Origin: Rhizophagus irregularis
Taxonomy: Eukaryota; Glomeromycota; Glomeromycetes; Glomerales; Glomeraceae
NCBI RefSeq assembly: GCF_026210795.1
Contig: NC_089452.1
Span: 3,100,001-3,164,000, forward strand
Length of the DNA stretch: 64,000 bases
Direction: 5' to 3'
The notes below the pieces were generated by a model, which ran no database searches, was not told the origin of the DNA, and saw nothing but the letters and a program-made list of their open reading frames with translations. Position numbers and translations under genes: made by a program. Of this stretch, positions 20,888 to 38,900 are shown piece after piece. How positions within the stretch are numbered: position 1 is the first letter of the stretch; every line of letters starts with the position of its first letter.

Positions 20888-23800
20888 ATACATTTTTTCA
20901 ATTTTTAAATATTATTAATATATAAAAATATTTATTAATTATATAAATAGTATTAGACTATGTAAAGCAAATTATAAATTTAATTTTTTGATTTTTATAT
21001 TTTAGTTAAATCAGTTTTTGTTAAATTTCAAAAAAATTTTTATTTAATTTTGTTCTAAAAATATTGTAAAAAATTTGAAAATCCTACTATATTATATATA
21101 TAGATAAAATGATAAATTACATATAAAAAGAAAATAAAGAAAATTACATTAAATTGTTTTGATTTTTTTTGCTAATTAATAAAATTGCTAGTAAAATTAC
21201 TAGTAAATTTAAAATTTTTTACAGAAATCTTTATTATAAATAAGTAAAATTTTTAATTTTTACTAAATTTTTCAGTTAATTAGATTTATTTAAAAATCAG
21301 ATTAATAATTGAATTAATAAATTAAAAAAGTTGATGATTTAATTATCTAAATATAATATATATTTAGATTTATAATTGGTATAATTGGTTAAAAATAAAT
21401 AAAATAGATTAAATATAAAAATTAAAATAAATAAAATAATATTTTTAAAGTTAAAAAAATTTCATATGAATTTTATATATAAAATTTTTTGAAAAAAAAA
21501 TTAAAAATTGGGTTGCTGAATTATTTTTAAAATTGTTATATTATAAAAACTAAAAATTAAGTTTGTATAGTAGTTTTATATAAAAATATGTTTAACTTAA
21601 TTTATTTTAAAAATTTATTATAAGTTTTTTTAGTTCCTTTAAAATAAAAAAAAAATAATTTAATAAGATGATATTAATATATACTAATTATTAGTAATAT
21701 TTTAGAAATTAGAAATTCTTCTTAATTAAATTTATAAGAAATCCTTTTCATTTCTAAGGATTTTTAATATAAATTTTATAGAATTTTTAAGGAACTATAA
21801 ATTTTTAAAGATCTTTAAAGAATTTTATAACCAATTTAAAAATCTTTAAGAATTTCTTTTATTTATAAATAATTAACTGAATTGATAAAATTAAATAAAT
21901 TTAAATTCTGAATAAGTAGATAATTGATTTAATCTAATTTACTAAAAAAGTAGTATTGAATATAAATCAAAATAGATGATGAATTATATTAAAAAAATTT
22001 GAAAAATTACTAGTTTTTTAAATTATTTTTAATATTTAATAATTGAAAAAATATATTTAAATATAACTTATTATATTTGACAAATTAAATAATAATTATT
22101 TTATTTAAACAAATCAACAGAATTATTAAATTTTGAACTTTTTAATTAAAATTTAATTTAATCCAAATTTTTTATAGAATAATTTTCTAATATTATTATT
22201 ATAATAAAATTATTAAATTGTTATATATGATTGCAAATATAAAAATTAAAGTTAAAAATACTAATTTAAACTTATTTTTTAAATATTTTAGCAAAAAAAT
22301 TTACTTAATTAATATCATAATATGAAATAATTATGTCAGTAGATTAACTAATGAGAATAAAAAAATAAAGTAATATATAAAAAATATATAATAATAATAT
22401 ATTTTTTTTTATAGTGTTAAATACCAATTAATAAAATTGGTTTTAAATTATGTTATTTTTGCATATAAAATTATTTAAAATTGATTTGTTTTAAATTTTT
22501 CGATTAATGATTTTAAAAGATTTGACTATTATAAGTTAAGGTAATGTGATTATTTTAACTTAGTTTTTCCAGTTTTGGTATCTAAATTTAATTGGAATTT
22601 AAAGATTAAAGTGGCATGTATAATCGGGGGTTAAAGTCCTATAGAACACGAAGTAATTATTAATTTTTTTTTAAAAAAATAATTTTTGTGTAATTTTAAT
22701 ACATTATTTTAAAGATGAGACATTTTGATTTGTTGGTCGATCCTTATGATTGAAATTGTTGAAATTGAAAGTAATTTTTTAGTAAATCATTTATTTTATT
22801 TAGTGTGTTAGTGATATATAATGCATTATCGATTTGGCGTAGTCTGTTTCTCATCGGAAATTATGAAAAAAGTTAATTATTTTTACTTATTTTGAATTAT
22901 AATCACATTTGGAAAAACGAATGAAAATCATCAAATCATCATAAAAAAAAATCGCCGATAAGGTTTTTTTAATATCCGCAATGAATTGAATCTAGACCGT
23001 TTTTATTTTGACATTAATATAAATCTATACAATCGTACCACTTATGATAGCACCAATAAACAATCAAGGAAAATTTTTTTTTTTTGAAGATCTTCAAACA
23101 GGGATTATTTTACAATTGTTCAAATATAACCCCAAAGATCCTTAAAAAAAAAAGGTAAAAGGGAAAATGGTTGTTGCGCAACTATAATAAGCGTAGATTG
23201 CCTGCATTTGTTTAAAGACAAATCACTTTTTTTAATGCAATAAGTCACTCTTTAAACTTATTTCAATATATATACGATTTTCCGAAATTTATTTTAATTT
23301 TACACAGGATTTATTCGGACAAATCAAAGTTATAATAATATTAATAATATTATATAATCTTATATAATCTTTACATAATCTAAATTCTACCAAAGATGAT
23401 GAAATTTCATAGAACTGTTTACAAGTTGATGTACTGCATATATGTTTAAGTTCAAACGTTTGTTGTATCACAATTTTCTCACTTTAAAATTTTATTTTTT
23501 AATACCAAATGAAAAATTATAAAGAATTATTATATAGTCAAGCAAAATTTTAATATAAGGAAAAGTTGCGTAAAATCTGCAACGCACAATTTTTTTTTTT
23601 TTACAAGGAAAGTTGGAAAACTATCATGAAAGTGTACAATTTAAAAGAAAACACTATCTTGTCTTTTTTTTTTTTTTAAAAAAAAATAATATATGTATAT
23701 ATATCCCCAAACGTTTAATAAATTTCGTAGAGAAATTTTATCACAAAAACAAACCACGTTCATAGTAAACCATCACTAATATAAAAAAATTAAATAATAA

Positions 23801-24483
23801 TAATAAATAATAAATAATAATAATAAATATATGCAATAAAATAATATATAATAAATAAATAAATAAAATACAATGAATATACCAAAAAAAAAGGAAGATC
23901 AATATATAATAATAATATAGAATTATATATAAAAATCTAATAGTAAGAAAAAAAAAATTTCTATACAAAGAAAAAAACTATTTTAAAAATTGGAAAAGTG
24001 ACTTTGAAATGATAGATCATGTGCAAAATGGGCTATTTCCGATCGACGGACTAATAAATATTTTTATGGGGAGTACTGTAAAAAATGTGATGAAAAGAAT
24101 GACCATAGGGATTGAAGGAATGTATATTGATCATATTGTTCGGATTGATTGCTATTATAAATAAAAGAAAGAATTCTATAGGAAAGTAAATATCATTATT
24201 ATATTATCCCCGTTAAATAATATCTCTTAAAGCCCATCTCGCTCAGTATTCACCATCTATAACTTATCCAATAATTTTTCACCTGCTGAAATCAGGAGGT
24301 TTTGTTGTGATAAAATAAAAAGTAAAGAAAATAAAACACACACACACAAAAGAAAAAAATTTACACAGATTTTTTTGTATAAAATCTCATTTAAAGAAAA
24401 AAAAAGACACCCTCCAAAGTATATGTATATGTATATATATAATAGTAAGAATATGTATATATATGTATATGTATATGTACTTC

Positions 24484-24520
<37 letters not shown>

Positions 24521-24695
24521 ACTCTCATCCAAAAACCTAAATTTCAAATCACATGTTTTAATTCTGCTGTATAAGTAAGAATCATGAAAAAATTGAGGAG
24601 GGCACCAGTATAAACTATCAATTCCCTTTCTCATAATTACGTCGCAAATTATATATAACCTAACACCTCCCAAAAAAACCTTTGAAATTATGATA
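20888..24695. other. Long AT-rich region without a supported gene
   Basis: No coding exon or RNA gene could be supported. A decayed copy of the Mutator-like MITE interior (TTTTGCTAATTAATAAAATT near 21165) is present. ATA/AAT microsatellite lies at 23780-23890 and TATG/TA repeats at 24419-24515. The last few hundred bases probably include the 3' UTR of the minus-strand transcription factor that follows. A 75-codon frame at 23741-23968 is made of microsatellite and is rejected. Confidence 0.45.
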
Positions 24696-27159
24696 TTAAT
24701 TACATAATAAAGAATTTACACTCATCCTTGTTGTTGAGGCAGAATCATCTCCAACCGCACTCACATGTGATGATGCTTTTCTCGGTATAGGAGAGATCAT
24801 CATGTCTTCTACTCGCCCATTATTCCGAAACGTAGGGAGAGAATTGTCCGAAGATATTTCATCATGATCATTTTGATGTGAATGAAAAGTAGCATTATCA
24901 TCATTATTGTTATGAAAACGATTTGACTGATTGGTATATGATGGAGGATCTAAAGATTTGTTTTCTATTTCGTTATAAAAAGGAATAGGAGATCTAACTG
25001 AATTAAATGCTGATGGTCGCCTTTCGAATGAAAACGGTGATTGTGATCCTGAAGGTGAACAAGTTGGAGGTGAAACAAGAGGTTCATGTCGAGATATGAT
25101 AGGCGTAATCGGATTTGGGCGTGAAACAAATGAAGAAAATGTTTCAGAAACATTACGATCTTGCGAAAAATGATCATGTGAATTGTAGGGGTGAAGAGGT
25201 TTTCTGTGCCCGAAATAAGTATGTGAAGAATGATTTGTTTCGTTATATAAAGGTGCTGGCCCGATCTCGGGAATTTGTCTTGGTGATAAAACGGGACTTA
25301 AAAGTCCTAACCTTCCTCCACCTAAACTCGAATTAGGTGAACCAATATTATTATTATTATTAATTGGAGTATGCATGGTTAACAAAGAGGGATCAATTGT
25401 AGTCGTTGGTGGTGAAGTGATTTGAGTCGGAAACCCACCAACAACTGAACTTCCCTTCATTCTTGGTTGAACGTAATTTGACCCTTCATTTAAAAAAGAA
25501 GTTCCAGATTTGATACGCTTGAAAAGTGAGACAATATACAACTTATTCCAAGTTTCTTTACGTGTTAAATCTGCGCAAAAGCCACCACCCAAATACATTC
25601 TCACTTCGTACAAATCATATGGACCTATTCTTTGTTTCAGATGCAAGACGTCTGAAATTTCAATTACTTGACCTCCTTGAGCTGGTAATTGTAAAATTTC
25701 AGGACTAATTTGTGAAAATCCTGGATCTTCGGTTGTTACCGGTTCGGATAAAGGAGACGAAAATTGATAATGATGAGTGGTTTGATTATGAAATCGATTC
25801 GCATCATCTAATAAAGATGAAATCATTTTTCGTAATTTTTCCCTATCTTGAGCATGTACATATTCATACAAAGTCTTATGAACCAATTCTGACGGATAAT
25901 AACCCATTATTCCAAGACATTCATCAGAAACTCTAGCACAAGCAATATTATCAATTGCTAAAAACATTGTAATAATAGGTGTATTGTCTTGTTGTGAATA
26001 TGCTTGTTGTCTAGGTGTGAATTTTGGTGATTTTATGTATGGTGTTGAATGTTGACGATTATGATTGTTATGATGATGTAAATGATGCCTGGAAGATGAG
26101 TGTTGTGTCGTCTGAATAAATGTAGAGGAATTTGGAGGTTGATCGCTTTGTTGATGTAGATTTGGGTTTGGATTAGTAGTAGTCGGAGGAAGAAATTGTG
26201 GATTTTGAACCCAAGTCTTTGCATCTGCAGTTGCGTGAGTATTGTATGGATGAGGTTTCTTATCCTTCAACTTTGGTCTTCCGCGCTTTTTATGTTTAAT
26301 ATCAATACAAGTATCCACTTTTCCAAGGGCCACACATCTTTTGCAAGGTCGCGACACTAAAAAAAAATTATTTTTTTGTTAATAAAGAAAAACATATATA
26401 TACGATGTATAATTATGCAAGATGTAAAAACGTGTCATGATTAATGGTTTTTTTTTAAAAAAAAGAATTTATATGAAATGTAAACTTTAGAAAAGTAAAA
26501 ATGAATTTAATCTCCGATTCAACAAAAAAAAAAAGAAAATTTTCCGATACACAAACAACCCGAGTGATTGGATATATGATGAATGTACATAATTTATGTA
26601 AGGGGTCGAAACTTAATTAGGGAAATAAGGAATTTAATTAAACTAATTATGAATCTTTAATAATATCGACAAAAGAAGTATTTTCTGCAAGCGAATTTCT
26701 TTCGTTTTTTTTTTACATAATTATTATTATTAATTTTTTTTTTTTTGAAAAAAAAAATAATAACATATGGAAAAAGAAAGAAAAAAAATACGTAAACAGT
26801 AAAATTTAATTCAACAACTTACCGTCACATGCAAGGTGTGCTCGCTTACAATTGACACAAGCGCTTGGTACATGAGTTTTATTTGTTCGTTTCATTGTTC
26901 CAGAGCCTCCCTCTTCAACGCCTAAACCCGAATTCAACATACCCATACTGCTACTTTGTTTTGAAGTACTTGTATCGGCACTAGTTCTTACTCTGGGATT
27001 ATTAGAGTATGAAGAGTAATGATGTTCAGAAGGAGTATATAGTCTTTGACGGTCATTTGAATCATAATGGAATGTAGGCGATTGTTGAGACGCTGTTATA
27101 TGCGTATCACTTAGTGAATAAGGTGATAGAGAAGGATACGCTCTTCGTGGTGTTCCCAT
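24696..27159 (-). CDS. Zn2Cys6-PAS fungal transcription factor
   Basis: Two exons, 27159-26823 and 26356-24696, are joined across a 466-bp GT-AG intron to give 665 residues. The intron splits the zinc cluster. Exon 1 ends with CVNCKRAHLACD and exon 2 begins VSRPCKRCVALGKVDTC, together the CX2CX6CX5CX2CX8C binuclear cluster (about residues 100-127). A basic KKRGRPK segment follows. A PAS-like domain lies at about 240-300 (FLAIDNIACARVSDECLGIMG). Cluster followed by PAS is the architecture of the Ert1/AcuK/AcuM regulators of gluconeogenesis, and the ERT1/RDS2 group is my best guess. The rest is low-complexity (His, Asn, Ser, Pro). It probably acts in the nucleus as a sequence-specific regulator; target genes cannot be read from the sequence. 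Confidence 0.85.
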
Positions 27160-30100
27160 TTTGAAAATAAATTTTTTTTTCGTGAAAATATATATATATA
27201 TGAAAGAGAAAAAAAAAATAGTTGATTGTTTTTTTTCCTTTTAGAAAACGGAAAAGATACGTATGTGTATATATATATATTGATATAGATATATATATAC
27301 AAGAAAAATATTTTTTTTTTTATTTTATTTCTTCTATAATTTAAAAAACAATGTGAACAAGAGGAAAAAAAATAGGGGAAGAGAAAAAAAAAATAAAGTG
27401 AAATTTGGTGTGATGATATACTGTTTACCGAAAAAATAATATACTTAAAAAGCAGTTATATTTGTTATAATGTAATATTTGTACTATACTATAAAATTAT
27501 ACGGGAAAAAAAAGGGATATAAGCACCTGTTAAAAAATAAAATATAAAATAAAATAAAATTATGTAAAATAAAAAAAAAAAGTTACACCGATTGCAAATA
27601 GCGAATTCGCTTTATTTAGGAGGTATATTACAGTATAAAAAGTAAACTAACGATATTCAAAAAGAGTACACAGCATAAATTCTCCATTTTGTTATTGTAC
27701 TTTCGGCAAATTTCTAAAAGACCCGCTATTTTAATTCACCGAATTGACACGGTTGGTCGATGAATGTTGATGACTGCGCCACTGGCTCCGTTTATACTTT
27801 ATTAATTAATTTATATGTTATACAAAATATTATGATTTGACTAGTTCTTATCTATTATTTGAATGCGGCTATTTTTACAAACAATCAGAGAATGGTCGGA
27901 GAAAAAAAAAATTAGAAAGGGGAAAATTTTGGTGACAACAAAGCTTTCCTTTAACGAACGTTAATCATATATATCACTGATCAAATTAGAAATACAAACA
28001 TCACAGTAAACAAACATTAAACTATTTAAATAATTAAAATAATATATTATATATATATATTATATATATATACATATATATATACATATTTTATATATAT
28101 GTATATATTTATATTTATATTGATGGAAAGTTATTTATTTGGTGGGAAAACTTTCATTTTTATAGTTTTATATAAATAATATCTTTCAACCTTAATAGGT
28201 TAATATATGTACAGGATTGGACGTATTGCTGACAATCGATAAAAATGATTACAAATTCACCGAATTTACTCGAAATTTTAAATTTGCAGAAAGATTGTGA
28301 TGTCAAATGCATTAAAGGCATACATGCCAAGGGGAAGGTTTTTTGTTACATGTATCATGCTATATCAATTAAGGCTAAAAAAATTGAAATCGATCTCTTT
28401 CTTTTTTTCTTTGTGTTATGAATGGCTTGCATATTGAAAAAGAATCTTGTGTTGCTTTTTTTTTCTTTCTAAGCCAATTTTTCTTCTCTTCAAATTTATT
28501 GGGGTCTCGTGTTTATTATGAATGTAAGTATGTAACTATCATTCAACCACACAAACATCCTTTCCATAATTGGAAAATCACTTTATATTTAAAGTTCAGA
28601 CTTTCCCGCTACAGTCCGGACGTTCGACAATCTCGGTTTTGGATATTAAATTAACACCTTCATGCGCAGTAATTACATTTTTAATTTCCGCATCCAATTG
28701 TCATTCATTGTCATAATTTATGTGGTCATCTACTATAAAATTAATTATTTTAAGCATTGCATAAAAATTTATATCACTGCATTGATCAGAAATATACAGT
28801 TTAATTTATATTTTTTTTTTAAAAAAAAAATATTCCGAATATTTATCTATTGTATAATATCTTATTATGCATATAAAATTAAAATTTTTTTTTTTGTCCG
28901 GTGGCTTTTCAATAAAAATCTAAACATTGTTAAAATGACTGATAATGCGGTAATTCAAATTGGTTTTGTCCGTGTATTACTTTGTTTCAAAGAATGTATT
29001 CACATGGTAACTACAAGTTCAAGTTATTGAACCTGTTAAAATAGTCCTACAAATAGACGACAACATTGTAGATCCAAAATTTTTGGGTCTGGACCCTTCC
29101 AAAAGTTCCTATTCGCGGCCAAAAGTCGTCATTCGTTTCAACTCTAGTTTCTGTTTGTTTTAGCTACACATTACGTATTTTTATACTTTTGGTTTGGATC
29201 ACAAAAATTTACAGCATTAATCCGTTTCAAATACTCCGCTTTAATTATTCCGCTTTTCGATTCAAATTATTTATATTTCTGTCGTAATACTGTAACCTTG
29301 CTTAATTCGGTTTTTCATTTTGTCATCTTGCCTTCAAATTTTTTCTTTTTTTCTAAAATTCTGTTCACATTTTGTTGCTTCTTTTCGTGTCACTATTTTC
29401 AAGTGTTACATGGAAAATATAATATGATACCATGTCATTATTGTTATGTATTTATATTTTTTAAAATAAACAACTTTTTTTTTCCTTTTTTTTTTTTTTT
29501 TTTTTGTTGGGGAAATTTTCATTCACAAGCAAAGAGGAACACAACATTAAAAATTCCGAGTAAAAAAAACAGGACTTCAAACAAGAAAAAAAAAATAAAA
29601 AATAAATAAACCGGTTTACCATCTGCATTGATGGAACATCATTTGAACGTCGCCACGATTTCAAATATATATCTCCCTTGTTATACCTGCATGCCGCAGT
29701 AAATGTCAATCTAACATTATCCAATTTAAAAAAATCTAATTGGCTGAATTTCTGAAAAGGAAAAATGGTTGTAAGGTGATAATAACGATTTAAAAGGGTT
29801 CATTTCGCGTTTTATCGTGTCATAAATATATTTAGTGAATTCAACGATATATTAACGGGTTTCGCTAAGACAATGTTATTTTTGGAATTGTTGCATCACA
29901 CGCACAATTTTGACTAACTTGCATTATCGATAAATGGAGATTTTGAATGCGGGGCGTTGAAATGTATTTCGCCACTTATCAACATAATATTATTAAATTG
30001 CTCACATGTTAAATTATTAAAATTTTTTTCCCACACGATGATATACCCACGCCATTTGCATTTACAATTTAGGTCACTTGGTGATCATTTCGGCACTTTT

Positions 30101-30690
30101 ACAGTTTAATTTGATCCGCGATTCCTCAAGTCCCTGAGAGTTTTTTTTTTTCTCCGAAAGCATAATTAATAATTAAAGATCCGCAAATTATTATGATTTT
30201 TAAATTGAACCTTCCCGCCAATATTTTTATTAATTATAATAATACGATATTAACAAATTTATATCCTTTACAAGTACGTATATTGCTTCACTTTAAACTA
30301 CTAAAATAGTATAATAATTTTATTGCTTTTATCACTATACTATAGATTATAGTAGTATTTGCATAATATATAGTATTGACTCATAAACTGTACTCCATAC
30401 TTTCTGTAGACTCAATTGTGGAAAGGTATACTATATAGTATCTACTACTCACGCTTTCAATTGTGAAGGTTGTACTCCTCTGTTTTTAATGAATAATTAG
30501 TATTCTCCAAAATAAAAGTTTAAAAAAATATTACGAACCGTAGCTACTTATGTGATCAGAATCATAATAGCATTTTTTATATTTATAATAAATTTATTAT
30601 TCGCACAGTTATAAACTTTCTAAACTATATATATAAATTTTTAAAAATTTTTGTAACAAACGGCGGTTTTCAAATTAACGTTAGCCTTTC
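27160..30690. other. Long intergenic region, no supported gene
   Basis: It probably holds the promoter and 5' UTR of the transcription factor (GTATAAAAAG near 27633) and the 3' UTR of MCM3. TA/TATG microsatellites lie at 27257-27300 and 28040-28110. Open frames at 28418-28654, 28662-29030, 29298-29609 and 29461-29724 are rich in Phe/Ile or Lys from homopolymers and have no domain. I do not support them. Short repeats of AGTATACTATA type occur at 30300-30470. Confidence 0.45.
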
Positions 30691-34253
<3,563 letters not shown>

Positions 34254-34418
34254 TTTTATAGCGAATTCAGGATTCAAAGAATTAGAAGTTATCCAAATTT
34301 CGAAACGCGAAATTCAAAATGGATTATAATTGCACGTGGATAATTGACTTTTATGTCATCATCATCATCATTAGCATATTTATAGAGCTACATTGTCCCA
34401 CCTGTCTCACAACTCAAA
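34254..34418. promoter_or_regulatory. Probable bidirectional promoter, MCM3 / J-protein
   Basis: Only 165 bases separate the two start codons, which point away from each other, so both promoters must lie here or overlap the genes. The stretch includes GCACGTGG (a CACGTG E-box core, near 34332) and a CATCATCATCATC run (34358-34370). The regulatory role is inferred from geometry. Confidence 0.6.
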
Positions 34419-35715
34419 ATGACACTTAATCCACAGTATGAATATTATAAGGCCCTGGGAATCACTCCTACTGCCTCACCACAAGAGATAAAAAAAGCTT
34501 ATAAGAAATTAGCTTTAAAATATCACCCCGACAAACATAAACAACGTCTTGATGATGATACAAACATAGCTTCTATTAATAATCAATTTATTTTGATAAA
34601 TGAAGCTTATTCAGTTCTTGCACATGAAGAATCTAGGGCTCGGTACGATTCTCTGTGTTCTACAGGAAAAGCTTCAGATCAAGAATTATCTGGCGATTGC
34701 GGTGAAATTCAATTAATGCACAAACTATTCCGCGAAATAATGACTAAGAGAGAACAGATAAGTGAACTCTCTGAATCATTTGAAAGCCTTGCTATATCAA
34801 TGGGCTGGATAATACAAACTCATAAAAATGAAGATAAGCTGTTTAATGCATTTGAAAAAGCAATATCATTAATTGAATCCAATATTCTTGAAGACGCGGA
34901 TATTGGCGAACAAGCTTCATCGGATATAAGCCTTTCCTATTCTGAGCTTTTAACACATTATCTTTCCGATGATGATGTTGTATTAGTTGTTGAAAATCCT
35001 CAATGGATTATGATTGAAAAAGAACCATTAATTCATCATCATCAATTATCGGAATTTGCTGAATTTCACATGTTGTTGATAAAATCGGTTAAAATTATTA
35101 TTTCTCCATTGATGATGGCTTGTACTTATGGGACCTGGGGTGAACAAAGAATTAACTTATTACAAAGATTTACGTCAATAATGACACGTTATATACAATA
35201 TCTTGAATTTATTCAAAAAAAAACAACAGATGAAGGATTTGAATCCATTGTTGAAAAGGTTTTGTGATTTTTATTATAGAAATCTATTTTATTTATTATT
35301 TATTTATTTTATCTTACCAAAATCCAGATGAGTACCCAGAATATCCAATCTCAGGTTATAAATTTATCGAAACATCCAATTTTATCCAAGATTTCCAATG
35401 GTCGATTTGGGCTAAACGTTTATCCTCTTGTTAATCTTGCAATTTTGCTCGGACCATCCTTTGTTGGCCAATCAATTTATTGGTTTGTTATTTTATTCTT
35501 TAAATTATTATTATTTTCAATATAATTATTTTTTTTATTAAATTTATTTTTTGTTTTTTTTTAATATTAGGTCAATTCTGGCTGTTATCCTTTTGAGTAT
35601 GGTATCTGTGCATCGCAATGAAGAAGACTTAGAAAAATTTCAGCAATTTTTGAATATTTTTGATGAAATTGTCACTCTTTTGGATAATATAACAAGTAAT
35701 ATCGATATTGACTGA
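34419..35715 (+). CDS. J-domain (Hsp40) co-chaperone with hydrophobic C-terminus
   Basis: Three exons, 34419-35258, 35328-35482 and 35571-35715, give 379 residues. The J domain spans about residues 7-79, with helix II ending LALKY, the HPD tripeptide at 36-38, and helices III-IV (INEAYSVLAHEESRARYDSL). This domain stimulates ATP hydrolysis by Hsp70 partners. The remainder (80-279) is mainly helical without Gly/Phe or zinc-finger regions, so it is a class C J-protein. Exons 2-3 encode a hydrophobic stretch (about residues 305-345: VYPLVNLAILLGPSFVGQS, then SILAVILLSMVSV), which suggests membrane association. I do not recognise the exact subfamily. It converges with the GYF gene, with ends 269 bases apart. 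Confidence 0.85.
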
Positions 35716-35984
35716 TTTTCTGCTCATGGAATCGGCTAAGGACTTTTAACATTGCTTATTTTTTTATTTTTTTATTTTGCAAGGGCATGTACGCTAATAA
35801 AGTTATTGCTTTTTAATTGTGTAATAAATAACAATAATATTGTAAACTCTATGTATTTAATACATCACATAATATTACATATATTTACAATAAAAGGCAA
35901 CACATATGTATCAATAATAAAAAAGATTTGCACTACTAAAAATCTTCGATTTGTTAGAAAAGTCATTCCATGTTCTAATCTTCA

Positions 35985-38900
35985 TTAATGCTTTTTTTTA
36001 CCTTTTTTTGTAGTTACAACTTTGAAAGCGCCTGCACTATTTATAGAATGATCATCCTTTGTGTTACTGTTACCCGTTCCCGTATCTTTACCTGACTTCC
36101 CTTCCGTATTAGTATTCAAAAAACTATTTAATGGTAAACCGCTAGCATCTGCCTTACGCCTCTTAATAAATTCATCTGCAAATCTTCGACCATCTAAAGT
36201 GGGAGAATTAGCATAAACCGATTCTTGTATAATTTCAATAGTTGCAGGAGGAGGATCAAGCGGAAATGTGAGCAACATTTGAATAAAATCCTCAACTATA
36301 AAGAATTTGGTAAGAAATTAAAATAAATCAAAAAATAATAAGGGATAAAAATAAAATAAAATAAATTTACCATTCACATCATTTAACCCACGTAAAGCCT
36401 GACGACACCATTTTAAAAATTCTTCAGAAGGGGGTCGGGGTGTAGAATGCTCATTAGAACTGTTAGCATTAATTGCGCCGCTGTTTGCAGAAGTCTTTGA
36501 TAAACTTAAGCTGACGGGAGTTGATCTATTAGTATTTTTTAAATGTTCTGATGGTTTATTTGATTGAGTTTGTGATCTAAATTATAAAGTAAAATTAAAT
36601 AAATACATACATAAATAAATAAATAAATAAAATTTAATAAAATTAAATAAAGAAAAATATATATATACCTTAAGCCATTTATACCCTTGTGCGAATCCAT
36701 ATCCCAAACCACAGTAGAATCTTTTCCGGTAGGCTTTGTTGATAATACATTTACAGTAGTACCAATGTTACTTTGAGGAGATATTGCAGTAGTCGAACGA
36801 TTATTTGATTTGCTAGCAACAGTTGTCCAAGCGGCGTTCATAGATGTAGATCCTATTTTCTATAATAACAATAATAATGAATGAATGTAGCTTTATTGCT
36901 AAGCTTTATTGCTAAACAAAAAAAATTTGTTACAAATGTATATATTATACAAAGAACACTAGATTAACACTATTTTACATGTACCTTTGTTCCAGGGCCA
37001 CCGCTTCCCGTGGCTACGGTATCCGCATAACGTTTACCCATACTATTTGTAACAGAAGTGCTAGTTCCAGAATTAGCACCAAGCAAAACTTGTTGTTGCA
37101 TTTCACGAATTTTATTACGTCTTTTCATTGCTTCTTCTTCTTCTTTTTGAATTTCCCTAAGTGTTTTTTTGGGGGCAGAATTGTTTGATTGCCACGCTGG
37201 TGTAGTTACAACAGGAGAAGTAGAAAGTGAAGACGAATTTGATGTACTAGACGAATTTTGACCAATGATACCCCAAGAAGAATTTGAGGGTGTTGATTCT
37301 TCTTTAGTAACCATAACAGTAGCCTGAGCAGTGACCGTAGACACCGCTTTACGTTCAGCAGCTTTTCGAGCTTCCATCTCTTGAATTTCTCGCAGTGAAG
37401 GAGTTTTGTGAGCAGTGTGGTCTTCATCTTTTGCCCATGGTGCAGGTGAAGAAGGAGTGATAGAATTATTATTTCCCCATGCTGCGCTGTTAATTTTCTG
37501 TGGCTGGGGTGCTTTGGCAATTGGTTGATTGGAAGTTTGTTGAACAGAGGTAGCGAATTTTTCTTTTTCTTGTTGCTGTTTTTTGCGTCGTTCTTCTTCG
37601 GCCTGAATTTCGCGTAACGAAGGTTTTGTACGATACAATTCTTCTTTCTGAACAAAACGAGATGTTTCATCGACAATATTCTTTGATGCAGATGATTCAT
37701 CTTTTCCTTCATTAATTACTTTTTCATCAATTTTTTTTGAATGTGTTTCATCATCTGCTATTGCCATAGACTTAACCATCTCATTAACTTTACTATCAAG
37801 TGACGAATCTTGAATATTTCCACTCATCATTTCATATTGTCTTTCATTACGACGTGATGATTGCTGTAATCCTTCTTTCCTCAAACCAAAATATCCAATT
37901 TCATCTGACTGAGTAGCACGTGAAGGAGTAACTCCAATACCGGGTCCCCATGGCGATGATGGAGTTGGTTCAGTAGTAGTTGTGGCAGGCCAACCTGTGG
38001 CTCTCGTGAACGGAGAAGTTGGCGCATTTGATATAGGGGCTGATACCGGTCCAGACATTCCTACATAACTTTGGTGTTGTTGCCTAATGAAGGCGTCTGG
38101 GTAAGAATTTTGATTCTGTTGATTTTGTTGTAATTGTCTTTGTTGCAGCACCAAATATTGTTGTTGACGATCGATCTGTGAAGATAACACTCGTTGATGA
38201 TCCAAATAGGTTTGAGGCGGTGAAACATTAAAGGTAGCGGAATTATTATTAAATAAAGGTGGAGAATTAGGGGCTTGTATACGAGGAGACAGACTTTCAT
38301 TATTAGATGTAAAACTATCAGTTTGTCCCCATGTATTATTTGTAGAATTTAGATCTCCCCATCCCCCATCATTTCGCCCAAAAACACTGCCGAATTGGTA
38401 TCGATCAAATGGAGTGTTTGGTACAGAAGCAGTTCCGCCAAAAGGATTAAATCTTTGTTGATCCAAAAACAACTGTGCTGTACTAGGAGAATTAGGACCG
38501 ACCCAAGACCTTTGGAATGGATCATTAACCAGGCGTGATGAATTATTAGGCATAGAGATAGTTAAAGAAGGTCTTGAACCAGGTATCTGTGCTGAAAAAG
38601 GCCTTTCATCATCACCTGTCTTTCGTATTAAGACACCTAAAGGTTCAAACGTAGTATCCTCAACTCTTTTAACTAAAAGACTATGAACAAAAAATCCGCC
38701 TTTGTACCATTCATTCATTTCTTGACTACTAAAGGGTCCTAAATAATTTAATTAAGTAATTGTTAAATGACATATTATTAGTATAACACAGTTAAAAAAA
38801 AATATTAGTGTACCTTGAATGTTACCACTTGGATCACGGTACATCCATTTATATTGTTCAGACGTTACTTTTCTTGATTCAACATTTATTCCCGCACCAG

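Noticed and set aside
23741-23968. 75-codon Tyr/Ile/Leu-rich minus frame
   Set aside because: It consists of ATA/AAT microsatellite and homopolymers. It has no domain.
28662-29030. 122-codon plus frame with Phe/Ile/Tyr bias
   Set aside because: Composition follows the A/T content and poly-T runs. There is no conserved motif and no plausible splice partner.
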